Source: Colletotrichum lupini (taxonomy: Eukaryota; Ascomycota; Sordariomycetes; Glomerellales; Glomerellaceae). Taken from it: a stretch of 64,000 nt of DNA. The position numbers and the translations under genes were made by a program. The DNA lies in assembly GCF_023278565.1 (NCBI RefSeq), contig NC_064673.1:3720001-3784000 (forward strand), in the 5' to 3' direction. The notes below the pieces were generated by a model. The model worked only from the letters and a program-made list of their open reading frames with translations, did no database searches and was not told the origin of the DNA. Positions 49,634-61,723 of the stretch are shown piece by piece (positions within the stretch are counted from its first letter, which is position 1; each line of letters opens with the position of its first letter).

Positions 49634-49923
49634 ATTTGGAGTTGAGATCTTTTAGTTTGGATTATTCTGCGGGTATGTCGAGAGCATGAAGGAGTTTCTG
49701 GGGAAGTTTACACATCGATCAACACTGGATCACGCCACGTTTCTTTGAGTCATGTTTCCTTAGGTCTATTTAAATCAACGCTGTTTAAAACACTAATACC
49801 GCAATTGATTTGATCAATATGTTTACTTATTTATACGCGGACGATGGCAGTAACGATTCTACATATTTCTGGACAACTGGATTCTGGGGCTAGTGTAAGG
49901 TAAACCATGGTCCATCCGATACA

Positions 49924-50811
49924 TCATACCCCAATATCCAGGTTTTGATCCAATATCCTCGTTTGAATGTATCGTTCCAAAGTCTTTCCAATACTCTCGG
50001 AGCCCTCGCGTTCGAATTCGAATTCATGAGCATACGAGCCGTCATTCTTCTCTGTTCCGTAACCCACCCCATGAACGCCATCTTGTAGAGTCAGCCCCGC
50101 AGCCAAAAGCGTGCCCTCAAATTCCCAGAGGTTCAACTCCTTGGCAGTGTCGAATACTGGATTATCGGCGTCCATTTCTAGGTGGGCCCTGAAAGCCTCC
50201 GTGTATCGATCGACCCAATCGTCATAGGCCTTGTACCATGTCTTGGAATATCTCTCTAAGAGGTCGTCGTCTTCGACAGGCTGGCCGCAGAATTCGGGAT
50301 TCGCGAGCCAGTTCCAGACGTACCACAGGAAATTTGTCCCAAAGTCCTCCCAAATGCAGTATTTATATCCTGGTAAAGAAGGCCCATACTCTGGTAGAGC
50401 TTCTGATTGGTGGCCTGGCTTCAAGGAATTCTCTTCGTGAGCCTGCAACGATGTCGATTCTGTCTGTGACTGCTCGATTGAATTTTGCTCCTCCATTCGA
50501 GACAGAGGCTTGTCTCCAACCTGGGTGACTGGGACCTGTGGCTCGACATGCACTGTTTGTGGCTCGTTGACCGACTCCTGATCCTCCGTCTGGGATAGGG
50601 GTGCGGACATAGGTTGGATGGCTGATGGTTCCTCTGGCTTTACTTGCGCTGTCGTGTTGGCAAGGAGTAACTTCAGGTCCTCCTTCAGGCGGACTTCGAG
50701 AGAGTCGCCTGAGAGCTCAATGATAAGGCCATAGGGGGTAGTGATAGAAAAATGGATTTCAACTTTAGCAAGTGCCAGTAGTGCTTTAATAGATTTGAAT
50801 GGAGGAGACAT
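49924..50811 (-). CDS. P1: orphan protein, paralogue of P2
   Basis: A single exon of 295 residues, unrecognised family. It is clearly paralogous to the plus-strand gene at 60325-61128. Two blocks are shared. Residues about 6-48 hold SIKALLALA, then IHFSITTPYGL, ELSGDSL and VRL. Residues about 143-285 hold SLPGYKY, IW-D-GTNF, WYKAYDDW matching WFNAYTDW, YTEAF, DNP-F-TA, EG-LLAA, LQDGVH and SIGKTL. Between them is an unconserved Glu/Gln/Pro-rich linker. The C-terminal block is rich in Trp, Tyr and Asp, looks soluble, and has no signal peptide or membrane span. It ends tail to tail with the NLR gene (290 bp apart). Copia B2 lies about 570 bp upstream of its start. Confidence 0.75.
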   Translation of the reverse strand: MSPPFKSIKALLALAKVEIHFSITTPYGLIIELSGDSLEVRLKEDLKLLLANTTAQVKPEEPSAIQPMSAPLSQTEDQESVNEPQTVHVEPQVPVTQVGDKPLSRMEEQNSIEQSQTESTSLQAHEENSLKPGHQSEALPEYGPSLPGYKYCIWEDFGTNFLWYVWNWLANPEFCGQPVEDDDLLERYSKTWYKAYDDWVDRYTEAFRAHLEMDADNPVFDTAKELNLWEFEGTLLAAGLTLQDGVHGVGYGTEKNDGSYAHEFEFEREGSESIGKTLERYIQTRILDQNLDIGV

Positions 50812-51377
50812 CGTAAAATATTAATGACTCGATGGAATTCTGAGGAAATGAGATGTTGATTAGCTTCAGCAAATGACTGATCTGGTCAAGAGATAATTCA
50901 CATATTAGTATTGTGAGAATAGGGGACTGAGGCCGCCCGTTGCTGTGCTAAAAGCGCCTTGCAGCAGTCAGAGCCCACAGGTGACACAGGTAGGTAAAGT
51001 AGGCAGCATTGTCATCCATGCTTATTATGACACTTTTTCCACTTGCAGGGGTGACGGCCAGAAGACCTAACCAACAGACCTAAACAACAGACCAAACCAA
51101 CAGCGATTGAGATATCATAACAACTGGAGTGGGCGCATCCCATTTTTAGGAATTTCCGAGCGCTTAGGGTAGAATACAGGGGCCATGGGTTTTCGGGTCC
51201 GCTCCCAGCGCCTGCGTGCGATGAAATGCCTGAAACCATAAGCACCAACTGACGAGGAACTAGCAGAGCATTGCTCACAACGGGCCCTTCCAATCGGTCT
51301 ACAAACCTAGCTATACCGAAAGACACCAGCGCTTACAGTAAATAGGTATCACGCCGTAACTAAAGCTCACCGTGTCT
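50812..51377. other. 5' flank of P1 up to the B2 insertion
   Basis: About 570 bp of ordinary composition. It should contain the P1 promoter. No gene was recognised. Confidence 0.45.
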
Positions 51378-51382
51378 TGCAC

Positions 51383-51587
51383 TGTCGGATTGGAAGTCCA
51401 ATTCGACCGCGGCATACAGCCGACTGCGCAGGGGCTAATTAGGGGCCCTATTTACGATTATCGTAGCCAGCCTAACCTACGGTTAGAACCTCCTTTTTAT
51501 ACTTACTATGTAGATATTTATATAGTTTAATTAATCTCTTCGTTACTTACGGTTCGAACTAACTACCTTATAATAGGGATACTAATA
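51383..51587 (+). repeat. B2 5' LTR
   Basis: The 205-bp LTR begins TGTCGGATTGG with its outer ~80 bases nearly free of RIP changes. The inner end is converted (GGGATACTAATA). Confidence 0.92.
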
Positions 51588-51894
51588 TTAATTAGTAATT
51601 AAACTTTACTATCGTAGATCGGTAAAGTATCTCGCTATATAAAAAAGACGACCTCTTAATACTATACGGGATAGGAGATTCGTACTAATTAACCTTATAA
51701 AAATAGATAAAAAAGGAGGCGATTCTTAAATACCGCACGAAATTAAGTAATTATAGCCCTTTACTACTTACGAGAGGTCGACGTTTATTATATTAAACTA
51801 CGTTAATTAACGGAACTACTTAAGTAACTAGCCTTTTACCGTCGCCCTAAGTAGCTTTTTTACTAAACGATTTTTCTATAACCGGCCCGTAATT

Positions 51895-52237
51895 AGAAAT
51901 TAACTAATTAAATTAGTAAAAGTATAGTATAAAAGAGCACCGTGCGATCGAAAAAGGGGATCTCTAAACGTAAATATTCTTATTTAGTAACAAAAGTAAC
52001 CCTATAAGAGTTATTAAACTAAGAGATTTACGGTATATAGGAAAGTCTATTACTACGAGGATTTTATAAGTATAACCTTAAGCCCGCGATCTAAACGACC
52101 TCTTCGTAGCTCCTTTAACTACCCCCCGGATATTATTTAAAAATATAATATAGGGAACGGTCTAACGAGGGAGGAGGGGATTTAGAGGTCCTAACGGTAT
52201 CGAGCTAAGAGTATTACGGATCTCAGAAATTAACTAA
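51895..52237. repeat. 13-bp direct repeats bounding the leader segment absent from B1
   Basis: AGAAATTAACTAA occurs at 51895-51907 and 52225-52237. B1 has a single copy (near 16453), with the 330 bp between them missing. This is the footprint expected from a deletion between short direct repeats. Confidence 0.85.
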
Positions 52238-55200
52238 AGAAGCTATTTAGAGATTATAGAGAGCACGAGGCTTAAGAGGCTAGAAGTATACGGGATAGCG
52301 GAAATCGGTAATTAGTAAAGATCTTAAGACTAATTACTATATCTTCTTATAGTAATATAAACGTCTACTACTATTATTATTAAAAAGAACTACTAAAACT
52401 TACCCTTTTTTATTAAATAAAAAGGAGGATCTTAGTAAATATAATAGCTAGCGATTTAAAAAGGTAGTAATAATCGTTAGAAATAATAAAAACGAGAGTA
52501 GTAGCGAGATAGCGAGAGGAAGCGGGAATCTCTTAGACTTTAATAAATTCGTTAAGTAGCAAAAGTACGGATTTACTACGACCCGCGCGCGGATTAAATA
52601 TATCCTTATTAAAATTAAATACGCTAATAATTACTAATACGGGTATAAGCTAGAGTACGACCCTTAGCGAGTTAGGGTAAAGAAAAAGAGGACGAAACCC
52701 GATCCTAGATAAAATCCTAATCCTTTATAAATAGGTAAATATTAACCCGGACTATTAGGGGACGTAGATATATAAAATCGTAAATTAGCCTAACGGTAAG
52801 TAAATTAATACGGTATTAATCTATTTAACTAAGGTCTATAAAAAAAAGGGCTATAGGGGTAACCCCTATTCTATAAGATCGTAAACGACCTTAGCTACTA
52901 ACTAAATAAATAGTTCGTAAGCGTAAGCCTAAGAATCGTAAAAGTAATTAATAAATTCCTCTATAGGCGAGGGGTATTACTAGCATAATTATAATTATAA
53001 GAGTTATATAAAATACTAGTAACGATAATTATAAAAGAGGAATTCGTACTATAGAACTAAGCATAGGTTAATAGAGCGTATAATCGCTTTAACGAATTTA
53101 AAAAAAAGGTAAACGACCCAGATTTCCTCCCTATAATTACTAACGGAAATCTATTATCGTAAAAGGATATACCGGGGCAAAATATAGTACTAGAAGTACG
53201 ATAATTAATAATTCTACCTATTTCAATTTATAACTCGTTACCGCTACTAATACGAAATTCGGTACTAATTAGCTAATAAAAAAAGAAATAAACGACCTAA
53301 AGTTATTAATAGTACGTAGCGACGCAGGGTTCGTATATAGATACTAAAAATCTAGTAGCGAATACGAGGTAATTTATAAACCTTAAAAAGATCTTTTTAA
53401 AAAAGAAATTATATTCTAGGGGGAAGTATAAGGTCTTATAAGAAACCCTAACGATGTTTTATAATTACTATAAAAAAGTCGGAATTAGGGAATACTAGTA
53501 CTATTTAGTAATTAATATCGTACTCGTAAATAAAGTTTCTAATTATTACTACGAAGCGGTGCGTAATCTTAATCAAAACGACTTTCTTAGTATAATTAAC
53601 GTAATCCGAAGCCGCTTCGAGACCTACGATAAGAACCTAGAGCTCCTATCAAAGCTACGAGCGATTTTTTTTATATTTATAACTAGGATAATAGAGGGTA
53701 AATTGCGAATAAAGATCTTTAAAGAGCTTATTAATCGAATTAATAAGCTAGCGAAAACCTAGCTAAATAAGGGGATAAACGAGCGAAAAGTTAGATATTT
53801 TTATACCGTAGTCTAGCGTATACTAGAAGTAAAGATTACTTTATACTAAGTACCCGAAGACTATAAGACGCTCTACTCGAGGCTAAGATCTAGCTTTAAT
53901 ATTAAAACGAGAATACCGTACTAAACCTACCTCTAAGTATACGACGGCCCTTATTAGTAATATTAGGTCGATCGAACGTATAATAAGAAAAGAAAAGAGG
54001 CTAGATATAGTAATCGCTAGTAAAGAGGCCTAAATTCGTTAAATAAGTAAAGATTTAACTTATAAGTAGGGTAATAAAAAAAGTAATACTATATTTATAA
54101 AAAGGATAGATATTAGTTAAGTAACTACTCTAAAAAAGAGCGTACTAAATCGTACGAATAGTATAAAAAGTCGAGGGTAATAAATAGCAAAACTAGCCCT
54201 CGTTAGTTTAACTAATTCCTTATTATATATAAGGGCAGATCCGGGGGCACGGAACCTAGCGACAGTAGCTAAAGTAGCGGCCTAAAGTATATACCCCCTA
54301 TAAGAGATTTAAAAAATAAAGAAGATCTTACCCCCTATACTAACGAATTAGATTATAACGAAATCGACGATATTAACTACTCTTTTTTTACCCCGTTAGC
54401 CTCTAGAAGATATATAAGGCTAAACGAATAAAGGGTAATAAAAGCTCTTAATAAGTAGGCTTTTATTTATAGATAGTAAGGGAAGGTCCTTTAAATAACG
54501 GATATAGAGGCGGCTAAAAAGGTAAATCTAATAGGGCCAAAGCCTATTCTCTTAATAATTAAGGAGAAGACGCTATTTCTCTCGATATTTAAAAAAAAGG
54601 AACATAATATTAAGCAAATCTAGGGGTAACTAGAGGGGTCCTTTTTATACTACTTAGATCCCTTAAATACTAAGCTTATATAAGTATTTTATGCGAGCGA
54701 AAGGTACGGCCTAGATAATTTCTATAGGATTATCCTAGATACTAGGGCATCGTAATAGTTAACTAGAGAAAAAGGGTAATTCTAAGTACTATAAAAGATC
54801 GTATTAGTAATACTTAATACGTCGATAGTGGGTATTACGAAGATTAGTTTCGGCCTAGGTAAGGAAATCGTCGCCCTAAGTATAATAAAAATAGAGACGT
54901 ATTTTAGAACGATAACTTTTTATATTTTACCCGTTAATACCCCATTTCTCTTATATCTAAAAAATATAGATCGACTAAGTATTATATTTAATAATACGAG
55001 GAATAGAATCTTTAGTAATAAGTACTTCGAGGTAGTCGAACGACGATAGGGGTATGCGTTTATAAAGCTTATTAACGATACGAAGTCGATTAATTACCTA
55101 ACGGAAAGTGAGCTTAGAAGACTATACTAGAGATTTAGGTACCCATCGGTTACGAGGCTATATAACCTCCTAAAGTAATTAAGTAATAATAATATCGAAA

Positions 55201-58027
55201 TAGGGGCGCTAGAGTAATTAATAAAAGTATATTACTAATACTAAATAAATACGCAGAGCCTACGTAAATTCAAATTTAAATTGCGTAATAAGCTTAATTT
55301 TAATTAGGAAATCGTCGTCGATATCTTCTACTTAAATAGTCGGCTAGTACTATATATAATTAACATAGTTATATCCTTCTAAATAGGGCAATTCCTCTAG
55401 GATCTATAAGTAAAGATAATATAGGTAGCCCTGCGAAAAAACTAGATCGATATATACTAAGGACCGCTAGACGGTATTAGAACCGACGCTAGTACTAGCT
55501 TTAAGTCGGTAAAATTTAGGGATAATACGACGGCCTACGGTATATAGCTAAAAGTCGTACTTATTAAAGCGTACTATAGTATTAGAAAGGTAGAGAGGGC
55601 ATACTAATAGTTAAAAAGGGCGTTTAGAATTATTAAAAAGGAAAATCCGGATTTTACTAACGACGAATGCCTCTAAATAGTACTTAAATATTATAATAAT
55701 ACTATGGGGCCTAACGGACTTATACTAACGCTATTAGTATTTAGAGCATATTTAAGAACGACCTTAGCCTTATTACCGTCGCTAGGCGTAAGCTAACGAG
55801 CCCGAGTAGTTAAAAAAGTAATACGGGTACTGCGCGAGGTAAGTATAAAAAAGTAAGTTAATAAGGTAATTACTATGCGCAATAGGCCCGATATAGGGGA
55901 TAATTTAGATATACTACTAAATTCGGATATATAAATATAGCACGAAATTACCTAATAGTAGACTAGGCTATATAAGTTAATTTCCGTTAACGAGCGCTCT
56001 TATATAGTCGCGAGAGATCGCGACTAGTTACTTAAAGTATTAATTATAGTAATTAGACCGTACTATATAGATCCTAACGAAGTAATTTCTAACTTATAAA
56101 AAGAAGAAGAGCTAGAGGAAACTATATAACCCGCGGTAAAGGTATAAGAAATTATCCTTAACGAAATTATCGTAGTAGTACTAATAGATAATAAAAAAAA
56201 GGATATTACTAAAAGGGTACTAATACTACCAGTAAGACGTCGTAAAAGACTACGACGGCAAGCCCTAACGCAGCAATTTATTACTAGCGACGAGGTAATT
56301 AATACTTTTTATATAGTAAAAAAGAAAACCGATTTCGAGCTAGCGGTTAAACTACGTAAGGAAGGCGTAATTATAACTATTAGAAAGCCGTATAAGGGAT
56401 TAGATCTTATTAAAATAAACACTCTTTATAATCGAGGGGTTTATCGATTTATTTTATACGACCTAGAAAAATATATAAACCTCCGTATATTTAAATTACG
56501 AATAGTTTATAAGATTAAAAGGAAAAGAATACCTTAGCTATACGAGAAGTCTAGATACGTAATTTAGGGGTACGGCGACGTTAAAAAGGCGACGCTACTT
56601 ATATAATCGCTTACTATATAGCGCTATAGCTAACGATTAATAATAGTACTAATAGCATCGCTACGGAAGAAGGGATACGAGATTTAGAGCCGTAATATTA
56701 CCTAGGCCTATACCCAATCGGCCACAGGGCTCATAAGGAAAATCCTAGCCTATTTACTAAAAGAAATAGCTAATAAGTACCTAAAAAGCACGATTATTAA
56801 AGTGCTTAAGCTACTATATAGGCTCGTAAAATCGGGTACCTATTAGTAAGCTATTTACTACGATTTTTATATTAATTAACTATTAATAGTTACCTTTATG
56901 TACGACCCGTGCTTATTAGTCGCGGAGTACGAAAGTAATTAATTTAGGATCGTCGGAATATAGACCGACGATATATTAAGCCTATCCGATATTAACTTTA
57001 TAAAGAAAGAGGATAAGGAGCTCTAAAAAGCAGGCTTCGTAACGAAGCTAAAAGAGGTCCTTATAATAAATACCCCCCTAGTATTTAATAGCAGGATTCT
57101 TATAATTAAAGGGGAAACCGTCGTTTTTTAATAAAAAGGGTAGGGCGAGAAGATTAACCTCGTCGATCTAAATATAACTAATATTAAAAAGCGGTATAAA
57201 GCTAAGCTCGCGCGAGGGGTATATATTATAAGTATTTATTAGCTTAAGGTAACTTTTAACTACGCTAGGGTAGTATAGGCTATAGATCTAACTAAATAAA
57301 ACGTCGAAGTACTTAATAAGCGGCTTAAGTAGTAATAGACGAATCTCGATCGAGGTCTCGTTTACTACCCGATCGACCTTATAATTAGTAAGCTCTACGT
57401 CTTTATTAATAGGTTATTTATAAATAATAACGACCTTACTTTGTAATTAGGGTATATTATTATCCTAGCTAACGAGAGTATAAATAAGAGCGAATTTACT
57501 ATATATAATAATATAATCTACTACTCGTTAACTAAAAGTAAGCGGGTAATAAGAAGTATACTAGTATTAGAGGTCTATAGTATAATTAACGGCGTTAACC
57601 TCTCTTATACGATTTTAATAATACTAAAAAAAATTACTAATCGAATTAGCTTTCTACCTATTCTAATAATTATTTATATAGATTCCTACTCGCTATACGA
57701 ATACCTTATTAAATTAGGAATAATAAAAGAAAAGAGGCTTATAATCGATATTATAGCCCTTAGGTAATCGTACGAAAGGCGCGAGATACTCGAGATCCGT
57801 TAGATTAATAATAAAAATAACCTCGTAAATACTTTTACGAAAGTAGTATTAAATAAGGGATTAGAGCAATTCGTAAATAATAGAAAAGTTACTATACGAA
57901 TAGAAGGATAGGTTATATAAAAAGAGTAAAGAAAAGGGGGAAAAGGAGACGACTTAGTAAACGGGCCCGAGGTTAAATTATACCTCTAACCGTAGTAGTT
58001 AAATTAATAAAAGAAAGAGAAAGTTAG

Positions 58028-58232
58028 TATTAAATTAGAAGTCTAATTCGACCGCAGCATATAGCCGACTATATAGGGGCTAATTAGGGGCCTTATTTAC
58101 GATTATCGTAGCTAGCCTAACTTACGGTTAGAACCTCCTTTTTATACCTACTACGCAGATATTTATATAGTTCAATTGATCTCTTCGTTACCTACGGTTC
58201 GAACCAACTACCCTGTAATAGGGATACTAACA
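58028..58232 (+). repeat. B2 3' LTR
   Basis: The 205-bp copy begins TATTAAATTAG (converted) but keeps the original outer end (CCCTGTAATAGGGATACTAACA region), giving the canonical CA terminus next to the TGCAC duplication. Confidence 0.92.
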
Positions 58233-58237
58233 TGCAC

Positions 58238-58832
58238 ACTTGAACATGCAAAGGTAAAGGGACCAATACCTCTTCTATACTTACTTTACTAGGTAGTTCG
58301 TGCTGTTTGCAGGTCTTATCCCCCCAACTACTAGATAGCATCAGTGTACCGTCTTCAGCCGTTCTCTAAGTCTATTTGGCATCGGTATTCGCCTCTACCA
58401 TTATTACAGTAATATAGCTTTACTCCGGAGTTATTCATAGGCGGATCCAAGGAAAACATAGTCGGACTGTATGTTTGCGTACGCCGTCTAGCAGTTGATG
58501 GGATGACCCGGTCTATGGAGCAAAGTCGTCAGTATTGAACGTGATCTTCAACGTAAAGCACTTAAGGCGCCTTCGTAACAGACACTGGTAAAGTCGGGAG
58601 AAAGAAAGGTAATAGATGCTCGGCGACGGCGACAACGCGCGGATGGGACCGGGTTGAAGCTTCACATGATCTCCTTTAGGTGCTGCTTCTAACCTTAGGT
58701 AAATCTAGTAACTACCTATGGTAGGTACTATGGTGTAAGGCACTAGATAATAAAAGCCTGCCGGTAACGCCTTGGCACACCCAGTGTGCCTTCGAGAGTC
58801 TTGTTTGCTAAATCGAAATTCCATGAACCGTC
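58238..58832. other. Intergenic between B2 and the small minus-strand gene
   Basis: About 600 bp, with several TAGGTA/TACCTA motifs but no gene. Confidence 0.45.
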
Positions 58833-59534
58833 TCACTTGTCTCTGTTGAAGAACCTTCCCAGGTGGGAGGTTTTCGCCTTTGGCATAGCTGGCTCCTTGC
58901 GCTCCATCTCCTCCCCCTTTTTCGCCTCGTCAGTCCGCCTTCTATCCGGGCAATTCAGCGGATATCGGTACAAGTTTTCCACTGTACGATCGCTGACCTC
59001 GCCCGGGTCGCCCGGCTTAACCTTGAACTTCTTCGCGGGGTTAGCCCCTACAATATACCCATTGCTTCCGACTGTAACTGCAGTTTTCAACACACGGCCT
59101 TCAATGTATGTTGACATGATGTGACGATCGTCCCTTGAGCCCTGGGTGGTGATACGTCTACCTGCCGTAGTCGCCGCCTCAACAAACATGGGTATTTTCT
59201 CTCGTTGAAGCTCTCTAGGGATGCCCTTGCCTTCCCACGAACCAATCTTGTCGTCGCTTCCAACCATATGTTGCAGGCCGGACTTGGGAGTTCCTTCTTC
59301 AATCCATAGGTTGGGCAGGGGTTTGTCTGCTCCTTTGGGCGCAGGAATCTCGCTTGTCATGGGCACGTTCCAGGCGTGAACGACTTGGTCGGGAGTCATC
59401 TTGCGATTGCCATCCTTCTGGACATCACGTATTATACGCTTAACGGACTCGGATTGTCTGTTGCCAGATCATGTTAGCAGCTGAGTTAAGTCTCTGGATG
59501 AGTTTTCCAATGAGAGCTGAACTCACTTGAACAT
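58833..59534 (-). CDS. Unrecognised small protein with a toxin-nuclease-like motif pattern
   Basis: Exon 1 is 59534-59527 (ATG plus five bases) and exon 2 is 59457-58833, joined by a 69-bp intron (GTGAGT, GCTAAC branch, ACAG), giving 210 residues. A start at 59399 within exon 2 is the simpler alternative. The middle part (residues about 60-150) has GLQHM, an IPMFVEAA helix, then a strand-rich end with AVTVGSNGYIVGANP. The order GLxH, helix, TVxxNGxIVxANP recalls small RNase-type toxin domains of bacterial polymorphic systems. This is a weak resemblance, not an assignment. The C-terminal ~50 residues are basic and disordered. Further exons may lie upstream (59540-60210 has coding-like pieces on this strand). 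It is divergent from P2. Confidence 0.5.
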
Positions 59535-60324
59535 CGTGAGCGGGTGAACTGAGAAATTGGCACCAACTCAATTGGCAAATCGTGTAAGGTTTAGTGGAAG
59601 AATAGAATGTGACTGAAATGATCGTGGTCGTTGTCTGACTAGGCGTCATGAACAAGAATTTAGCCGCGTAGAGACCAAGGTTTAAATACATTTTCCACTT
59701 CGTTGCCATACGCGTGTTATCTAGCCGGAACGGCTTTTTCATCTCCAGATTTAGAACTTGACGCCGACCTGTTCGTGTTGGTTTTGCAATTGACGCCAGG
59801 ACCCTGCTGATGGCCACGATACATGGCCTTGATCACAGTCACTGGCAGCTGGAAAATCGGCATGTTACTGGGCTGACTGGAGCATGTTGGTAGAAGAGTA
59901 GCTGCGGGTGTCTGATCAAGGGTTTGCATCCCTGCAGGCGCTTGGTGGTCGCTTGCACGGTCTTGACGCATCAGATCACGTGTAAGCGCTTGGAGAATCG
60001 GCCGATGGTTGGAATGCCCTGAAGTCTATCTTTAAGCGCTTGGAAATTTCCCAAAGGTGAGGCGGCCTCCGCAGCTGGTTTGGGACCTTTGGAGGTTGTT
60101 GGTTGGGTCTCTTGTTCTGGCCTTGAGTCTTTTACCCCCTGTAAATGGAAAAAGTGAAATAATACAACCTCTGACTGTTCGCACTGACACAGCCACGGCC
60201 TCAGCCCCAATTTTCTAGATACTAATACGGCCAGTATTCCTCAGCCAGTTTGTTGCTCAGACGATCCACAACCCTTCATATTCAGAACTTCACCAAATCC
60301 GCACCTTTCCCTTTTCACCTTTCA
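59535..60324. other. Divergent region between the small minus-strand gene and P2
   Basis: About 790 bp. The minus strand shows coding-like fragments (for example NFQALKDRLQGIPTIGRF at about 60000-60060) that could not be joined into a model. Otherwise it should serve as the promoter for both genes. Confidence 0.4.
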
Positions 60325-61128
60325 ATGGCTCCTTCCATCGCATCCATCAAGGCGTTATTAGCACTTGCCGAACACTCCAATTTTGATATTCACTTTTCCA
60401 TCACTACCCCCTATGGCCTTGTTCTTGAACTATCAGGCGACTCTCTTCAAGTTCGCTTGGCGGAGGACAAAGACCCGCTGTCTGCCACCCCTACGGCACC
60501 GGCCGAGTCCCAACTTCCAGTCACTCAGGCCATCTCCGAGCCCCTATCTAAGATGGAGGAGGAAGATTCCGTCCATGAGCCGCTAGCAGATACGCCTTTA
60601 CTCCAAATACACAAAGAGGCACCCTTGGAGTCGGAAGATCAACTAGAATCTGAATCTCAATTGAACGAACGGCTAGAACCCCAGGAGAAACACGGATCTT
60701 CCCTGCCAGGATACAAATACTCCATTTGGCCAGACTACGGAACCAATTTCATGTGGTATACCTATGGATGGCCTGCAAACCCTGAAGGCGGCGATAATAT
60801 CGACGACGACGACTTGAAAGAGAGATATCCTGAAGCGTGGTTTAACGCTTATACGGATTGGTGGAAGCAGTATACTGAAGCTTTCATAGCCCAGGGGCTT
60901 GATCAGGGTCACGATAATCCACTGTTCAAAACTGCCGAGGAAGAAAATGTTTGGAACATGGAAGGCGCGCTGTTGGCTGCATGGCTGGCACTGCAAGACG
61001 GTGTACACGCGGTCAATTACGCGCCTGAGAATGTGGACCGTTACAAGTTCGATTTTGAGCGCGACAGCATCGGGAAGACTTTGGGAAACTTTCTTCAATC
61101 CATAAAGCTAGATCAAAGACCATTGTAG
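60325..61128 (+). CDS. P2: orphan protein, paralogue of P1
   Basis: A single exon of 267 residues. The start at ATG 60325 is chosen because the paralogue P1 begins at the equivalent position; the frame is open upstream but has no ATG. It shares the N-terminal block (SIKALLALA, IHFSITTPYGLVLELSGDSL) and the C-terminal block (SLPGYKYSIW, YGTNFMWY, DDDLKERY, YTEAF, DNPLF, LQDGVHAVNY, SIGKTL) with P1. The middle Glu-rich linker is of different length and sequence. Conservation of two blocks with a free linker between suggests two folded units. No known family, signal or membrane segment was seen. It is transcribed away from P1. Confidence 0.78.
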   Translation: MAPSIASIKALLALAEHSNFDIHFSITTPYGLVLELSGDSLQVRLAEDKDPLSATPTAPAESQLPVTQAISEPLSKMEEEDSVHEPLADTPLLQIHKEAPLESEDQLESESQLNERLEPQEKHGSSLPGYKYSIWPDYGTNFMWYTYGWPANPEGGDNIDDDDLKERYPEAWFNAYTDWWKQYTEAFIAQGLDQGHDNPLFKTAEEENVWNMEGALLAAWLALQDGVHAVNYAPENVDRYKFDFERDSIGKTLGNFLQSIKLDQRPL

Positions 61129-61723
61129 GCGGCTGCTGGGCCATGAAACTCCATTAACTTTTATGCAACCGCTCAGTATGTAAGATTATGTCAATCATCA
61201 TGGGATGTGGTACATATACGTTCTGTTATGAAGAAGAATATAGAAATCATGGATTCAGACAATGACCATAGAAATCATCCCTACCACAGAATGCAATGAA
61301 TCAGTGAAAATCCTCCGCCGCATCAATACCGATCAACTTAGCCAAGGCCACAGCTGGACCTTGGAGCTTTCCTTAACACATGCACTATAAATTCAAATGT
61401 ATGAGTAAATGCGACAGTAAGTAGTTTTCCATGTATTTTTGTACCACATTAGATAGGTGTAGGTAGGGGCTTTCAAAATAGATTCGATATCTCAATGCTA
61501 CCTTGTTTTCACGTAGGTAAGGCTCGCAGACGTAGTATTATTGGCCGTATCATGAACGCCTGCTCGAAAAGTGCTGTCAACATCATCTGCAGCATTGCTA
61601 TAGGGTTCTCTAACCCACGTGGAACTACTTCTGTGGCTTTTCGGAATGGCCACGGGTACCTGCGCTGAGCACCACTCCGCTCTTGCGTGAGCTAATAATA
61701 GATGTCTATTGAAACTGGTCTTC
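61129..61723. other. Convergent 3' flanks of P2 and the PhoD pseudogene
   Basis: About 600 bp with no gene seen. Confidence 0.45.

Larger units (their letters stand above)
51383..58232 (+). mobile_element. Copia element B2, full-length, RIP-degenerated
   Basis: LTRs of 205 bp (51383-51587 and 58028-58232) are bounded by a perfect target duplication TGCAC (51378-51382 and 58233-58237). It is the same family as B1. Read through stops on the plus strand: a gag remnant (one open stretch at 53559-53762), a CCHC knuckle near 54080-54140 preceding a KER-type segment, a protease-like piece (GITKISFGLGKEIVALS, then VNTPFLLYL; open at 54828-55049), integrase about 55100-56100, reverse transcriptase about 56280-57150 with TDDIL near 56961, and RNase H about 57340-57915. 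The purine run AAAAGAAAGAGAAAG precedes the 3' LTR. It keeps a 330-bp leader segment missing from B1. Stops throughout make it inactive. Confidence 0.95.

Noticed and set aside
53559..55049. Short open frames inside B2 as possible independent genes
   Set aside because: They are gag and protease pieces of the Copia polyprotein that happen to lack RIP stops.
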